64,000 nucleotides of DNA from Niastella soli (GCF_017742245.1 NZ_JAGHKO010000001.1:1455061-1519060), one strand, 5' to 3'; counted from the first letter of the stretch, positions 15,471-25,678 are shown. Numbers and translations: made by a program. The notes: generated from the letters alone by a model not told the origin.

Positions 15471-16553
15471 ATGAACAAACAAACTTACGTAGCAATTATG
15501 GCCGGTGGAATTGGCAGTCGGTTCTGGCCTGCAAGTCGTACTAATTACCCCAAACAATTCCTGGATATTTTAAATACCGGTAAGACGCTTATACAGGCTA
15601 CTTACGACCGGTTTGCGGCATTTATCCCTGCTGAGAATATATTTGTAGTTACCTCCAACGAATATATAAACATCGTAAAAAAGCAATTGCCGCAACTGCC
15701 ATTGCAAAATATTCTGGGCGAGCCTTCACGTAAGAATACGGCCCCCTGTATTGCCTACATCTCCTACAAACTGTATCAGCTCGATCCCCAGGCTTCTCTG
15801 ATCATTGCCCCTTCCGATCACCTGATCCTGGACCCGGTTGCGTTTAATAAAGTGTGTTTGGAAGCGCTCGGTTTTGTTCGCGAACACAATGCGCTGATAA
15901 CGCTTGGGATAAAACCCTCTTACCCCAATACCGGTTATGGTTATATACAATATGAACAACAAACGGTAAGCGATAATGTGTATAAAGTAAAAACATTTAC
16001 TGAAAAGCCTAACCTGGAACAGGCCAAAATGTTTATAGCTACCGGTGAATTTTTATGGAACGCCGGGATATTTGTTTGGCAGGTTAAAAACGTGATCTCC
16101 GCATTTGAGAAATACCTGCCCGAGATGTACGATGTGTTTGAAGCCGAAAAATCGCATTTCAATACCACCGAAGAATGGCCGGCATTACAACGAATTTATC
16201 CCCTTTGTACAAATATCTCCATCGATTTCGGTATCATGGAAAAAGCCGATAATGTGTACGTGATCCCCTCTTCTTTTGGCTGGAGCGACCTCGGTAGCTG
16301 GAACAGTGCCTGGGAAAATCTGGAAAAAGATTACATGCACAATGCTTCCGGCGGCGGCAATGTTATCGTATTCGACACACATCGGTGCATGATACAAACC
16401 CCCAATGACAAACTCGTTGTATTACAGGGTATGGAAGACTATATTGTAGTTGATACCAACGATGTGCTGCTCATTTGCAAAAGAGAAAAAGAACAGGATA
16501 TTAAAGAATACGTTGCCGAAATAAAAAGAAATAAGGGAGATAAGTACCTTTAG
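15471..16553 (+). CDS. manC: Mannose-1-phosphate guanylyltransferase
   Basis: The 360-residue protein starts with the nucleotidyltransferase signature (MAGGIGSRFWPASRTNYPKQ) followed by LGEPSRKNTAPCIAY, IAPSDHLI, FTEKPNLEQA and WNAGIFVW, as in GDP-mannose pyrophosphorylases. It lacks the C-terminal isomerase domain of bifunctional ManC/AlgA, so it is monofunctional. It makes GDP-mannose for glycan synthesis. The exonuclease gene starts 2 nt after its stop, pointing to a transcript shared with the next genes. Confidence 0.95.
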   Translation: MNKQTYVAIMAGGIGSRFWPASRTNYPKQFLDILNTGKTLIQATYDRFAAFIPAENIFVVTSNEYINIVKKQLPQLPLQNILGEPSRKNTAPCIAYISYKLYQLDPQASLIIAPSDHLILDPVAFNKVCLEALGFVREHNALITLGIKPSYPNTGYGYIQYEQQTVSDNVYKVKTFTEKPNLEQAKMFIATGEFLWNAGIFVWQVKNVISAFEKYLPEMYDVFEAEKSHFNTTEEWPALQRIYPLCTNISIDFGIMEKADNVYVIPSSFGWSDLGSWNSAWENLEKDYMHNASGGGNVIVFDTHRCMIQTPNDKLVVLQGMEDYIVVDTNDVLLICKREKEQDIKEYVAEIKRNKGDKYL

Positions 16554-16555
16554 GT

Positions 16556-17272
16556 ATGGTCACACTCAACAATATTCTATTTCTTGATATTGAAACTGTA
16601 CCGCAACACGATAGCTACGAAAAAATGTCGCCGGAATGGAAGGCCCTCTGGGACCTGAAAGCGGCTTATTTAATTCGCAATAAGGAAGAAGAGACCACCG
16701 CAACCATTTATAACCGGGCTGGTATATATGCTGAGTTTGGTAAAGTGGTATGTATTACCTGCGGAATAATTCAGGGATATCATCCTTCCAAAAAGCTTGT
16801 GTTAAAATCATTTTGTGGCGATGATGAAAGAGAAGTGTTGTTACAGTTTGCCGACATGTTGAAGCGCTGGGCAACCGATGCCAACAAATGCCTGTGCGCT
16901 CATAACGGAAAAGAGTTCGACTTTCCTTTTCTCTGTCGTCGAATGATCATCCATAATATTCCATTGCCTGGCATACTTAATACCCGGGGTAAAAAACCCT
17001 GGGAAATAACCCACCTCGATACCATGGAACTCTGGCGTTTTGGTGATTATAAAAACTTTACTTCATTGAACCTGCTGGCCACTACCCTGGGTATCCCTAC
17101 GCCAAAAGATGATATCGATGGCAGTATGGTTTGGGAAGTATATTGGAAGGACAGGGACCTGGAACGCATTGTTTGTTATTGCCAGAAAGATGTGATAACC
17201 GCAGCCCAGGTATATTTGCGAATGACGGGTGAAGAATTGTTAGATGCAGATAGTATCGAGATCAAACAATAA
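16556..17272 (+). CDS. DEDD-family 3'-5' exonuclease (PolB-like)
   Basis: The 238-residue protein has the RNase H-like exonuclease motifs: LFLDIETVP near the start (Asp11/Glu13), CAHNGKEFDFPFLCRR in the middle and YCQKDVITA at the end, with YxxxD arrangement. This matches the predicted 3'-5' exonuclease related to the PolB proofreading domain that stands alone in Bacteroidota. It should degrade DNA or RNA from the 3' end. It follows manC by 2 nt. Confidence 0.9.
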   Translation: MVTLNNILFLDIETVPQHDSYEKMSPEWKALWDLKAAYLIRNKEEETTATIYNRAGIYAEFGKVVCITCGIIQGYHPSKKLVLKSFCGDDEREVLLQFADMLKRWATDANKCLCAHNGKEFDFPFLCRRMIIHNIPLPGILNTRGKKPWEITHLDTMELWRFGDYKNFTSLNLLATTLGIPTPKDDIDGSMVWEVYWKDRDLERIVCYCQKDVITAAQVYLRMTGEELLDADSIEIKQ

Positions 17273-17283
17273 AGTTGAGTTGT

Positions 17284-17643
17284 ATGGATATTGAATCATT
17301 ACGCGACTATTGCTTATCGAAACCGGCGGTTGAAGAGACCTTCCCTTTTGGGCCCGATACCCTGGTGTATAAAGTGGGCGGTAAAATATTTTTGATCTGC
17401 TCTTTAGATTCCGATTCATTCCAGTTTAACGTTAAATGCGATCCCGAAAAAGCCATTGAGCTGCGTGAGCGGTACGACTGTGTGCAACCCGGTTACCATA
17501 TGAACAAAAAACACTGGAATACCATCGTTGTCGATGGTAGTGTTAACAATGGGCTATTGAATGAATGGATCAATGATTCCTACAACCTCATTGTGGCAAG
17601 CCTGCCTGCAAAAGCGCGGGAGTTGCTGAAAGGAAAAAAGTAA
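17284..17643 (+). CDS. MmcQ/YjbR family protein
   Basis: About 119 residues, starting at ATG 17284 rather than an upstream TTG. The fold is marked by the SKPAVEETFPFGPDTLVYKV opening, a central FNVKCDPEKAIELRERY strand-helix and the GYHMNKKHWNTI segment. YjbR proteins resemble CyaY in fold and are thought to bind DNA or a ligand; their role is unsettled. It lies 11 bp after the exonuclease and 31 bp before the aminotransferase. Confidence 0.88.
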   Translation: MDIESLRDYCLSKPAVEETFPFGPDTLVYKVGGKIFLICSLDSDSFQFNVKCDPEKAIELRERYDCVQPGYHMNKKHWNTIVVDGSVNNGLLNEWINDSYNLIVASLPAKARELLKGKK

Positions 17644-17674
17644 TGCTGTTCTTCACCGATTTCAAATTTTCAAC

Positions 17675-18826
17675 TTGAGCCATATACAGATCCAATCCAA
17701 ATTACCCCAGGTAGGTACAACCATATTCACGGTAATGAGCGCCCTGGCTACTGAACACAAAGCGGTTAACCTGGGACAGGGATTTCCTGATTTCCCCATG
17801 AGTGCAGAACTCTCAGGGCTGGTTACGGAGGCCATGCAAAACGGGTATAACCAATATGCGCCCATGCCTGGTTACATGCCATTGCGTGAAGCCATTGCTG
17901 AAAAGGTCGAATATCTTTATAATACAACGATCAATCCCGATACACAGGTCACTATTACGCCCGGTGGCACCTACGCTATTTATACGGCATTGACCACCGT
18001 ACTACAACCTGGCGATGAAGTGATTGTTTTTGAACCCGGGTACGATAGTTATATTCCCAACATTATTGTGAATGGCGCCATACCAGTGCGCATTGATCTG
18101 CAGTTTCCCGAGTATAAGATCAACTGGGCTGAAGTACGCCTGCGCATTACCCCAAAAACAAGAATGATCATGCTGAACTCACCACACAACCCCACAGGCG
18201 CTGTGTTGCGTGAGGAAGATATACAACAGCTGCGTAGCCTGGTACAGGATACCAATATCATTATTGTTTCTGATGAAGTATATGAGCATATTGTTTTTGA
18301 TAATGTAAAACATCAATCCATCTTACGATATCCCGATCTGGCGGCACGGAGCTTTGTATGTTTTTCCTTTGGCAAAGTGTATCATTGCACTGGCTGGAAG
18401 CTGGGTTACGCCATAGCGCCGGACGCATTTACACGCGAATTCCGCAAAGTGCACCAGTTCAATTGCTTCAGTTGTCATACACCTTCACAGGTAGCATTGG
18501 CTACTTTCCTTCGTAATAGAGATTCTTATTTAACACTGAGTTCCTTTCTGCAACAAAAACGTGATTACTTTCTGCAGCTCATGAAAAACACCCGGTTCTC
18601 CATGCTGGATAGCAAGGGCAGTTATTTTATTTGTGCGCAGTACGATCGTATCAGCGATGAAAGCGATAAGGACTTTGCCATCCGCATTACAAAAGAATTT
18701 GGGGTGGCCGCTATACCGGTATCTGCCTTCTACCAGGACGGTACCGATAATAAAGTGGTCCGGTTTTGTTTTGGCAAAAAAGAAGAAACCCTGGCCCTGG
18801 CTGCCGAGCGGTTGGCCCGGGTATAA
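17675..18826 (+). CDS. Class I/II aminotransferase, methionine aminotransferase-like
   Basis: The 383-residue PLP enzyme starts at TTG (17675): no in-frame ATG gives the conserved SKLPQVGTTIFTVMS head. Motifs include NLGQGFPDFP, YAPMPGYMPLREAI, NSPHNPTGAV, SDEVYEHI and the PLP lysine in SFGKVYHCTGWKLGY. This is the YbdL/KAT subgroup, which transaminates methionine or kynurenine-type substrates. It ends the manC gene string. Confidence 0.92.
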   Translation: MSHIQIQSKLPQVGTTIFTVMSALATEHKAVNLGQGFPDFPMSAELSGLVTEAMQNGYNQYAPMPGYMPLREAIAEKVEYLYNTTINPDTQVTITPGGTYAIYTALTTVLQPGDEVIVFEPGYDSYIPNIIVNGAIPVRIDLQFPEYKINWAEVRLRITPKTRMIMLNSPHNPTGAVLREEDIQQLRSLVQDTNIIIVSDEVYEHIVFDNVKHQSILRYPDLAARSFVCFSFGKVYHCTGWKLGYAIAPDAFTREFRKVHQFNCFSCHTPSQVALATFLRNRDSYLTLSSFLQQKRDYFLQLMKNTRFSMLDSKGSYFICAQYDRISDESDKDFAIRITKEFGVAAIPVSAFYQDGTDNKVVRFCFGKKEETLALAAERLARV

Positions 18827-18852
18827 AAACAAGGCCAAAAGGACCTGCATTG

Positions 18853-18878
18853 CCCACCGAAGCCTTGGCGAAGGTGGG
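18853..18878. repeat. REP-like 26-bp palindrome, same family as the tRNA-Ser units
   Basis: The CCCACC...GGTGGG ends enclose AGCCTTGGCGAAGG, and it is preceded by CATTG as in the copies at 5383 and 5632. It lies 26 bp after the aminotransferase stop and may act as a terminator-like hairpin. Confidence 0.75.
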
Positions 18879-18935
18879 GAGACGAAAGGGCCGAAACTTC
18901 TTTTAAAATAGCGGCTGGTGTTTTATATTAGCTGT

Positions 18936-19427
18936 ATGATCTCGTTGATACAAATGCAACAGGAATATGCCAATGCCATACTGGAAATATATGGCCATGG
19001 CATTGCGTCGGGTATGTCCACCTTCGAAACAAAGGTGCCTGACTGGGATACTTTCAACCTAAAATATCTTCCACACTCAAGAATAATAGCCATCCAGGAT
19101 AATGAACCGGTTGGCTGGGCTGCCCTTTCCCCTGTTTCAGCAAGAGATTGTTACCATGGCGTGGCTGAAGTAAGTGTATACGTACATCAGCAACATCAAC
19201 GAAAAGGTATTGGCAGAACTTTGCTGGAAGCGCTTATCAAGGCCAGTGAGCAAAACGGCATATGGTCTTTATTAAGCGTGATACATGAAGAGAACAGGGC
19301 CAGTATCCATTTGCATGAACAATGTGGTTTTCGTTTTATTGGTTATCGCGAACGTATTGCCCAACTCGAGGGAATATGGCGAACAACAGTTATGCTTGAA
19401 AGGCGAAGTAAATTCGTAGGACAATAA
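18936..19427 (+). CDS. GNAT acetyltransferase, phosphinothricin acetyltransferase-like
   Basis: About 163 residues from ATG 18936. The family opening (YANAILEIYGHGIASGMSTF) is followed by the acetyl-CoA loop HQQHQRKGIGRTLLEALI and the conserved SIHLHEQCGFRFIGYRER and LEGIWRTTVMLERR end. Such PAT-like enzymes acetylate amino groups of small molecules such as amino-acid analogues; the true substrate is unknown. A -7-like TATATTAG ends 4 nt before the ATG, so the transcript may be leaderless. Confidence 0.9.
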   Translation: MISLIQMQQEYANAILEIYGHGIASGMSTFETKVPDWDTFNLKYLPHSRIIAIQDNEPVGWAALSPVSARDCYHGVAEVSVYVHQQHQRKGIGRTLLEALIKASEQNGIWSLLSVIHEENRASIHLHEQCGFRFIGYRERIAQLEGIWRTTVMLERRSKFVGQ

Positions 19428-19846
19428 AACAGGAAAGCGCTGAAAAATTAAAATCCCATTAAAGGGAGAAAAAATATCTTTATCTGCATCGCATATCTAT
19501 CTGCAGCCCGCATCTCTTTGGCCACTCTAAAGAATTAAAAGCTTTAACCCTTCTATAACAAACCTTTTATTTCAAAAGGCGTCATATATACGAGTATACA
19601 TTTGGGCTGATTAACCTGGTTTGTTAGCAGTTGGTTAATAGGGAGGTCTTGGAGCAAACTCAGCTTGATAGCCGAACGTATATTCTCTTACAAACGATAA
19701 ATGTCATTGCTTATATAGCAGCACGATATTATAGGACGGTTTATTTTTCATGGATTGGACAAAAACACAAAGGGGCTTTTTCGCGAGCCCTTTTCTTTTT
19801 TATAGAAATACAGATCGTCCTGAGCGCGAGTCGAAAGACCGATGGA
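19428..19846. other. Intergenic region before feoB 3' end
   Basis: 419 bp without a gene I can support. It contains one terminator-like hairpin (AAGGGGCT with AGCCCTT, about 19769-19797, followed by T), which may end the acetyltransferase transcript. Confidence 0.6.
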
Positions 19847-21970
19847 TTATTTCAACAATTGATAAGCTATTAAACTCATGAGATAGGCCAGCCCGGTCAT
19901 ATATACCAATTGAATAAGCGGCCACTTCCAGCTACGGGTTTCGCGTTTAACAATAGCCAGCGTGCTCATACATTGCATGGCGAACGCATAAAATATCATG
20001 AGGGAAATACCGGTTGCCAGTGTATATACTTTAGTCCCGTCCCGTCTTACCGCTGCATTCATTTTTTCCATCAGGGTGCTTTCATCTGCATCAGCCCCCC
20101 CTTCAACACTGTATAATGTGGCCATGGTGCCTACAAATACTTCACGGGCTGCAAACGATGTGATCAGGGCAATGCCTATTTTCCAATCGTATCCCAGCGG
20201 TTTAATAACGGGTTCAATGCTATGACCCAACAAACCGGCATAGGAATTTTGTAACAGTTCGGTGTTTTTTATACGGGTCAGTTCTGCTTCCTGTTCCGGA
20301 TGCAGTTTCAGTTGCTGCTCATAATGCGCCTTTACCCCATTCATTCGTTCACTGGGACCATAGGAGCTCAATGCCCACAAAATAAGACTGATGACCATGA
20401 TAACCCTACCGGCATCAAATACAAAGATCTTTGCCTTGTTGATCATGGTTACAATTACGTTCTTCCAACGTGGTGCCCGGTAAACCGGTAATTCCAGTAT
20501 GAAAAAGCTTTTCTCTTTGATATCAATAAAAAAGCGGGCGACGTACGAAACGGCCATCGACATAATGGGGCCCAGTAAGTACAAACCCATCATCACTAAC
20601 CCTTGCAAACCCAGAAAGCCAACGAACATTTTTTTCGGAATAACCAATCCTATCAGAATGGTGTATACCGGCAGCCGGGCGCTGCAACTCATTAAAGGAG
20701 TAACCAGTATGGTGAGTAATCTTTCCTTTTTATTTTCGATATTACGGGCACTCATGATGGCGGGCACTGCGCAGGCAAACCCACTGATCATAGGCATCAC
20801 GCTTTTCCCGTTTAAGCCCACTTTACGCATCAGCTTATCGGTTAAAAAACTAATGCGGGCCATATAACCGGTATCTTCCAGGATGGTCACCAGTCCAAAC
20901 AGGATCATGATCTGCGGCACAAATACCAGAATGCCCCCCAACCCGGCCATAATACCGTTTATGAACAGATCTGTTAACCAGCCACCAGGCAATACATTGC
21001 TCAGCCAGCTGCTGATCGCGGTAAAACTCCAGTCAATCAAATTCATCGGGTACTCCGCCAGCCAGAACACGCTTTGAAAAAGCAGGAACAAAACAGAAAG
21101 CAGAATAAAGTATCCCCAACGCCTGTGCAGGAAAATATTATCCAGCTTTTCGGTAAACAAGGTTTTTTTCAGCGGCGACGGCTCGGTTACCGATTGTTTT
21201 AAAATGGCGCCAATGCGTTGGTACCGCTGCAGGATCTCTTCCGCCTGCGTTTTTGTATGGTTGAAATGATTCTCCCGTTCAATCGATTCTATTTTATCCT
21301 GCAACGTGTTGTTGAGGGCAAAAGATTCGTGATTGATGAGGTAATGAATGGCTTTGTAATCGCTCAGTTCGGGGAACAGCTCCTTAACACTGCCGATGGC
21401 AGCAGGGGCCAGGGCTTCATTATTAATAAAGTCGCGTACAGGCGCTTTGTATAATTCCAGGGCAGTTTGCTCAATGGCCTTTTTTAAAGGTTGAATGCCC
21501 TTGTTTTTACGGGGGTTGATGGGAATTACCGGCACCCCGAGTTCTCTTTCCAACTCAGGCACATCTATCTGAATGCCTTTATGGCGGGCAATGTCCATCA
21601 TGGTCAAACCCACCACAACCGGAATTTTCAGGTCAATGATCTGGGAAGCGAAAAGCAAATTGCGTTTCAGATTGCTGGCATCGGCAATCAACACCACCAT
21701 TTCAGGCTCTTCCACGTCTTTGTCCTGCCGCATTAACACGCGGTAAGCCACCCATTCATCTTCGCGTCGTGGGTACAAACTATAAGTTCCGGGCAGATCG
21801 ACAATGGAGGCGCTTAACCCGTCAGCCAACTGACAGGTGCCTACCTTTTTATCTACCGTAACGCCCGGAAAGTTGCCCACTTGCTGATTCAGGCCGGTTA
21901 AAACATTGAACAGGGAACTCTTGCCGCTGTTTGGATTTCCTACTAATGCAATATGTATCGTCTTCGCCAT
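19847..21970 (-). CDS. feoB: Ferrous iron transport protein B
   Basis: The 707-residue protein has an N-terminal G domain (GNPNSGKSSLFN at 11-22, NFPGVTVD, DLPGTYSLYP, NPRKNKG) and a polytopic membrane part with the two gate motifs (VPQIMILFGLVTILEDTGYM and GFACAVPAIMSARNI). It imports Fe2+ across the inner membrane. No feoA gene lies next to it here, which is unusual, although distant or fused FeoA occurs in the phylum. The plus-strand neighbour converges on it; GH97 lies upstream on the same strand. Confidence 0.97.
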   Translation of the reverse strand: MAKTIHIALVGNPNSGKSSLFNVLTGLNQQVGNFPGVTVDKKVGTCQLADGLSASIVDLPGTYSLYPRREDEWVAYRVLMRQDKDVEEPEMVVLIADASNLKRNLLFASQIIDLKIPVVVGLTMMDIARHKGIQIDVPELERELGVPVIPINPRKNKGIQPLKKAIEQTALELYKAPVRDFINNEALAPAAIGSVKELFPELSDYKAIHYLINHESFALNNTLQDKIESIERENHFNHTKTQAEEILQRYQRIGAILKQSVTEPSPLKKTLFTEKLDNIFLHRRWGYFILLSVLFLLFQSVFWLAEYPMNLIDWSFTAISSWLSNVLPGGWLTDLFINGIMAGLGGILVFVPQIMILFGLVTILEDTGYMARISFLTDKLMRKVGLNGKSVMPMISGFACAVPAIMSARNIENKKERLLTILVTPLMSCSARLPVYTILIGLVIPKKMFVGFLGLQGLVMMGLYLLGPIMSMAVSYVARFFIDIKEKSFFILELPVYRAPRWKNVIVTMINKAKIFVFDAGRVIMVISLILWALSSYGPSERMNGVKAHYEQQLKLHPEQEAELTRIKNTELLQNSYAGLLGHSIEPVIKPLGYDWKIGIALITSFAAREVFVGTMATLYSVEGGADADESTLMEKMNAAVRRDGTKVYTLATGISLMIFYAFAMQCMSTLAIVKRETRSWKWPLIQLVYMTGLAYLMSLIAYQLLK

Positions 21971-22091
21971 TACTAAAATACCCTTTCACCTAAGCAAAAG
22001 GGTTGAAATAAGATTGCAAAAGTACCACTTTAACAACGGCTGGCTTTACGAGATAAGTAAAAACTAAGTAAATATTAACGTGAAAGTTAGC

Positions 22092-24032
22092 TTACTGCTC
22101 CAGCACCATCACAAACCCGTCGTGCGCGCCCAGGGTTATATTTTCTTTTTTATTGGCTTGAAGGGTAACAGCCTGCTGGTCAATATACCTGTCGCCCTTG
22201 CTGTTTAAAAGCAATTCAGCCTTTTTGGCCTTGTAAGCGGCCAGGTCAAGCGATACCGTCTTTTCCTGGGTAGAACCGTTTATGCCGGCGATATACCACT
22301 TGTTGCCCGATTTACGGGCCAGCACCACAAATTCACCGGGAAAACCATCAATAAACCGTACATCGTCCCAGGCAGTGGGCAGTTGCTGCAGAAATTCCTT
22401 TACATAGCCTGGCATATGGGCCATACCCACCGGTGTTTCCGCAAAATGCTGGGCCCCCGATAAAAACAAAACCGACAACGCCAGCTCAAAGGCGGCGGTG
22501 GTTTGCCGGTTGATCCTGGGAATCTTATACAAACACATGGGGGTAAAATCCATGGGGTCAAAAGCATTACGGGTAAAAGGCAACATGGCCGCATGGGCAG
22601 GTTCTTCATCAGCTGCGGACTGACCAAAGGTGATGTATTCAAAACCTTTTATAGCTTCTGCGCTCATTAAATTGGGCCAGGTGCGCTGCCAACCACGGGG
22701 CAGGGTGGCGCCATGAAAATTCACCATTAAATGATGCTCCGCCGCATCGTTTAAAATGTCGATATAATACTGGATCATCGACTGGCCATCGCCTCCAAAA
22801 AAGTCGATCTTGATACCGGCCACGCCCATTTTCTTCAACCGCCTGAATTCCTTCACCCGGTCTTCATGGGTAAGCAATTTATTGCGGGGGTGATAGGGCG
22901 TCGTATTCCAGCTTCCGGCTGAATTATACCATAACCATACGCCTACCTTTTTTTGTTTGGCATAATTGATCAGCAATTGCATGCTGTCGTACCCGATCCT
23001 GGTATCCCAGTTCACATCAATTAAACTGTATTGCCAGTGCATATCGGCAGCATAATCAATGAAGCGTTTTTGAACATCATATACAATGGAGTCATCTTTC
23101 AACAGCGCCCAGCTCCAGGCCGATTTGCCTGCTTTGGCAAAGGAAAAATCCACAGCTGGGTTCGCATTTTGGGCCAGATCTGTGCCCAGTGATGACTCAA
23201 TAATAGTAGCCAGGCTGCCAATAGTTATTATGCGCCAGGGGGAAGAAAAGACACGCAGTGGGTTTACTCCACCACCGGGCATTATTTCCCGGGCATCTGG
23301 AAAAGCAATATGGTAATTGGTATTGGCAGAATCATTATCCAGCCTGGTACCACAATAATGCCCGTCCATATTGGCTTCGGTGATCAACAGCCAGTGGCCG
23401 GCCGTCTGAAACAGGGCGGGGTATACCCAACCAGCTTTTAATGGCGAAGGGGTGCCGGCAGCAATACCTTTTTCGTAATACTCTTCGTAACAAGGGTTCA
23501 CTTGTTCCCAGCCCGTTTTAGCCACACTCATGGGTTGCAGCCATGCTTTTGTAGTGGCGGGCAAATGAAAGGAAGTAATTTCCGTATTTATCGTTTGGGG
23601 CCTTGTTGTGGAGGGACCGGTAAAATGATAGCGAAAGGCCACCCCATCATTCGATACCTGCCAGATAATGTCAAGTAAACTGCCGGTGGCATTTTTATAT
23701 TGAATAACCTGGTGGTTAGCTGTATATATATTATTCTGGCGCTTACCGGTCACCAGTTTGTATTTGTCTTTTACAACAGTAACAGGCGTAACCATGGTTT
23801 TCGTAAGCCCTTTTGAAAAATCGCCATCGCGGAAAACAAGCCCCAGCTGGGAAGTTTCTAATACTGTACTGTTTTTATATTGAACCGAGTAGGAGGGTTT
23901 ACCTTCCGAATCGAGGTGACAGGTAACCTGTATTGATCTATCAGGACTGAAAATAGTAACGTCTGAAGACTGGGCGAAAGAGGAAATGCATACAAGCAGC
24001 ATGGTAATGCACAAGGCAACCAATTTTTTCAT
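22092..24032 (-). CDS. Glycoside hydrolase family 97 enzyme
   Basis: The 646-residue protein has a signal peptide (MKKLVALCITMLLVCISSFAQ), the GH97 N-terminal beta-sandwich, a TIM barrel and a C-terminal beta domain. Family marks are SWALLKDDSIVYDVQKRFID, DVNWDTRIGYD, VWLWYNSAGSW, GIKIDFFGGDGQ and MVNFHGATLPRGWQRTWPN. GH97 includes SusB-type alpha-glucosidases (inverting) and alpha-galactosidases (retaining). The Asp in KIDF suggests, by inference, the retaining type. It acts in the periplasm. No SusC/D pair is adjacent. Confidence 0.93.
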   Translation of the reverse strand: MKKLVALCITMLLVCISSFAQSSDVTIFSPDRSIQVTCHLDSEGKPSYSVQYKNSTVLETSQLGLVFRDGDFSKGLTKTMVTPVTVVKDKYKLVTGKRQNNIYTANHQVIQYKNATGSLLDIIWQVSNDGVAFRYHFTGPSTTRPQTINTEITSFHLPATTKAWLQPMSVAKTGWEQVNPCYEEYYEKGIAAGTPSPLKAGWVYPALFQTAGHWLLITEANMDGHYCGTRLDNDSANTNYHIAFPDAREIMPGGGVNPLRVFSSPWRIITIGSLATIIESSLGTDLAQNANPAVDFSFAKAGKSAWSWALLKDDSIVYDVQKRFIDYAADMHWQYSLIDVNWDTRIGYDSMQLLINYAKQKKVGVWLWYNSAGSWNTTPYHPRNKLLTHEDRVKEFRRLKKMGVAGIKIDFFGGDGQSMIQYYIDILNDAAEHHLMVNFHGATLPRGWQRTWPNLMSAEAIKGFEYITFGQSAADEEPAHAAMLPFTRNAFDPMDFTPMCLYKIPRINRQTTAAFELALSVLFLSGAQHFAETPVGMAHMPGYVKEFLQQLPTAWDDVRFIDGFPGEFVVLARKSGNKWYIAGINGSTQEKTVSLDLAAYKAKKAELLLNSKGDRYIDQQAVTLQANKKENITLGAHDGFVMVLEQ

Positions 24033-24135
24033 GTGGCAAATACGTTAGTGTGTACAATGGTTATTCAGCAGATCGAAAATAAGGAAAATAATAAATGTTC
24101 TATTGACATTATTATTTTATTGGAGGCTTCACCTA

Positions 24136-25119
24136 TTATATAACTTTATTCACCAATGGTTTGCCACTTTCAAAATCGTCAATGTTCAGCAGGGTTGTTT
24201 GAGCTATCTGTGTAAGCGCTTCATCAGTAAAAAAACCCTGGTGGCTGGTGACCAGTACATTAGGAAAACTCATTAACCGCATAATATCATCGTCAGGAAT
24301 GATCTCTTCTGACAGATTATAAAAAAACAATTTCTCTTCCTGTTCATACACATCTATACCGAGGTAGCCTATTTGTCCGGTCTTTAAAGCATGAATGGTG
24401 GCCTTGGTATCTATCAGGGCGCCCCGGCTGGTGTTTATGAGCATTACACCCTGTTTCATTAAATTGATCGTATCGGTATTGATGAGATGCCTGGTTTGTT
24501 CGGTAAGGGGGCAGTGCAGGGAAATAATATCACACTGCGGCAGCAGTGTAACCAAGGGCAGGTATTCCACTCCTTTTGCTTCCAGGTGTTTATTGGCCAC
24601 CAGGTCAAAAGCCAGCACCCGGCAACCGAATCCCTTCATAATATCGCAAAACACTTCCCCTATTTTGCCGGTACCAATAACACCCACGGTTTTCCCATAC
24701 AGATCAAAGCCAATAAGTTTATCCAGTGAAAAATTACCTTCGCGCACCCGGTTATACGCTTTATGCGTTTTGCGGTTTAAAGCAAGAATAAGGGCCACGG
24801 CATGTTCGGCCACGGCATGCGGGGAATAGGCCGGCACCCGTGCTACTTTTATTTGATACGTTTGGGCCGCATTTAGGTCTACATTATTATAACCGGCACA
24901 ACGCAAGGCAATCAGTTGAATGCCTAAACCGGCCAGCTGTTGTATGACGGTTGCATTCAATTTGTCATTCACAAAAGCACAAACAGCGTTACAACCGGTA
25001 GCCAGGGCCACCGTTGTTTCATTCAGGGGCGCTTCAAAAAATACCAGTTCATGCCGGGTATTGTAGCGGGTGAAATATTCCTTATCGTATGATTGGGTAG
25101 AAAAGAAGGCGATTTTCAT
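24136..25119 (-). CDS. ldhA: D-lactate dehydrogenase-like 2-hydroxyacid dehydrogenase
   Basis: About 327 residues from the Met of MKIAFFSTQSYDKEYF. The LRCAGYNNVDLNAA motif, the NAD-binding GVIGTGKIGEVF, INTSRGALIDT and the catalytic His in VTSHQGFFTDEAL match the LdhA subgroup of D-2-hydroxyacid dehydrogenases, which reduce pyruvate to D-lactate in the cytoplasm. The 14 extra residues of the longer frame are not conserved-looking. It stands alone between GH97 and a small membrane protein. Confidence 0.93.
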   Translation of the reverse strand: MKIAFFSTQSYDKEYFTRYNTRHELVFFEAPLNETTVALATGCNAVCAFVNDKLNATVIQQLAGLGIQLIALRCAGYNNVDLNAAQTYQIKVARVPAYSPHAVAEHAVALILALNRKTHKAYNRVREGNFSLDKLIGFDLYGKTVGVIGTGKIGEVFCDIMKGFGCRVLAFDLVANKHLEAKGVEYLPLVTLLPQCDIISLHCPLTEQTRHLINTDTINLMKQGVMLINTSRGALIDTKATIHALKTGQIGYLGIDVYEQEEKLFFYNLSEEIIPDDDIMRLMSFPNVLVTSHQGFFTDEALTQIAQTTLLNIDDFESGKPLVNKVI

Positions 25120-25188
25120 GGTAACAAATGTACCGGAAAGATGAGGTTGTTGGTAAAGCAAGTTAGCCTTGAAATGCCAGTTGCAGAC

Positions 25189-25455
25189 TTACTTTGGCTT
25201 CCTCGCCCTGGGCCTTTTATTCTTTTCCATATTTCTCGCCACGTTCTTTTCTGAAACCGTAAAACCGAGATACAAACCAATAGCGAGTGTTCCTATTACC
25301 AGGAAAATGATAAATAAGGTAAAGGCATGACTATATTCTTCGCTCCCGGGAAGCGCCTTGCGCAGGTCTTCAAAATACTTGAAGGTTAATGAAAATGAGG
25401 TGGATGCAATGGTGAGAAATGGAGGTTTCTCCAGTGTAAATAGCTTGCCTTTCAT
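25189..25455 (-). CDS. Small single-pass membrane protein, unknown function
   Basis: An 88-residue protein with a central hydrophobic segment (AFTLFIIFLVIGTLAIGLYL) and a strongly basic C-terminus (NKRPRARKPK), which should stay in the cytoplasm. I do not recognise the family. It is divergent from asnS and 69 bp upstream of the dehydrogenase gene on the same strand. Confidence 0.6.
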   Translation of the reverse strand: MKGKLFTLEKPPFLTIASTSFSLTFKYFEDLRKALPGSEEYSHAFTLFIIFLVIGTLAIGLYLGFTVSEKNVARNMEKNKRPRARKPK

Positions 25456-25670
25456 TTTATTAGAATAAAATGTTAATAGCCCCCCATTCAGGTTACTAGA
25501 ATCATTTTATCTAATAGCTAGTAAAAATGATCATTAATTAGAATGGGTAATTAATGATTGATGGGTTATTCCCTGAAAATAACCATACCATGCCAAAACT
25601 AGCTAACATTCATTAGCTGACAAAAATATTTTATGTGTTTTATTTCACCTGCCAAACTTCTACCAAATCT

Positions 25671-25678
25671 TATCTTTG
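25671..25678 (+). promoter_or_regulatory. Promoter -7 element for asnS
   Basis: TATCTTTG matches TAnnTTTG and lies 49 bp before the asnS ATG. No clear TTTG is placed at the ideal -33 distance. Confidence 0.45.

Noticed and set aside
19847-21970. Missing feoA as a sign of a broken feo operon
   Set aside because: The FeoB protein is full length with all motifs; FeoA may lie elsewhere or outside the window.
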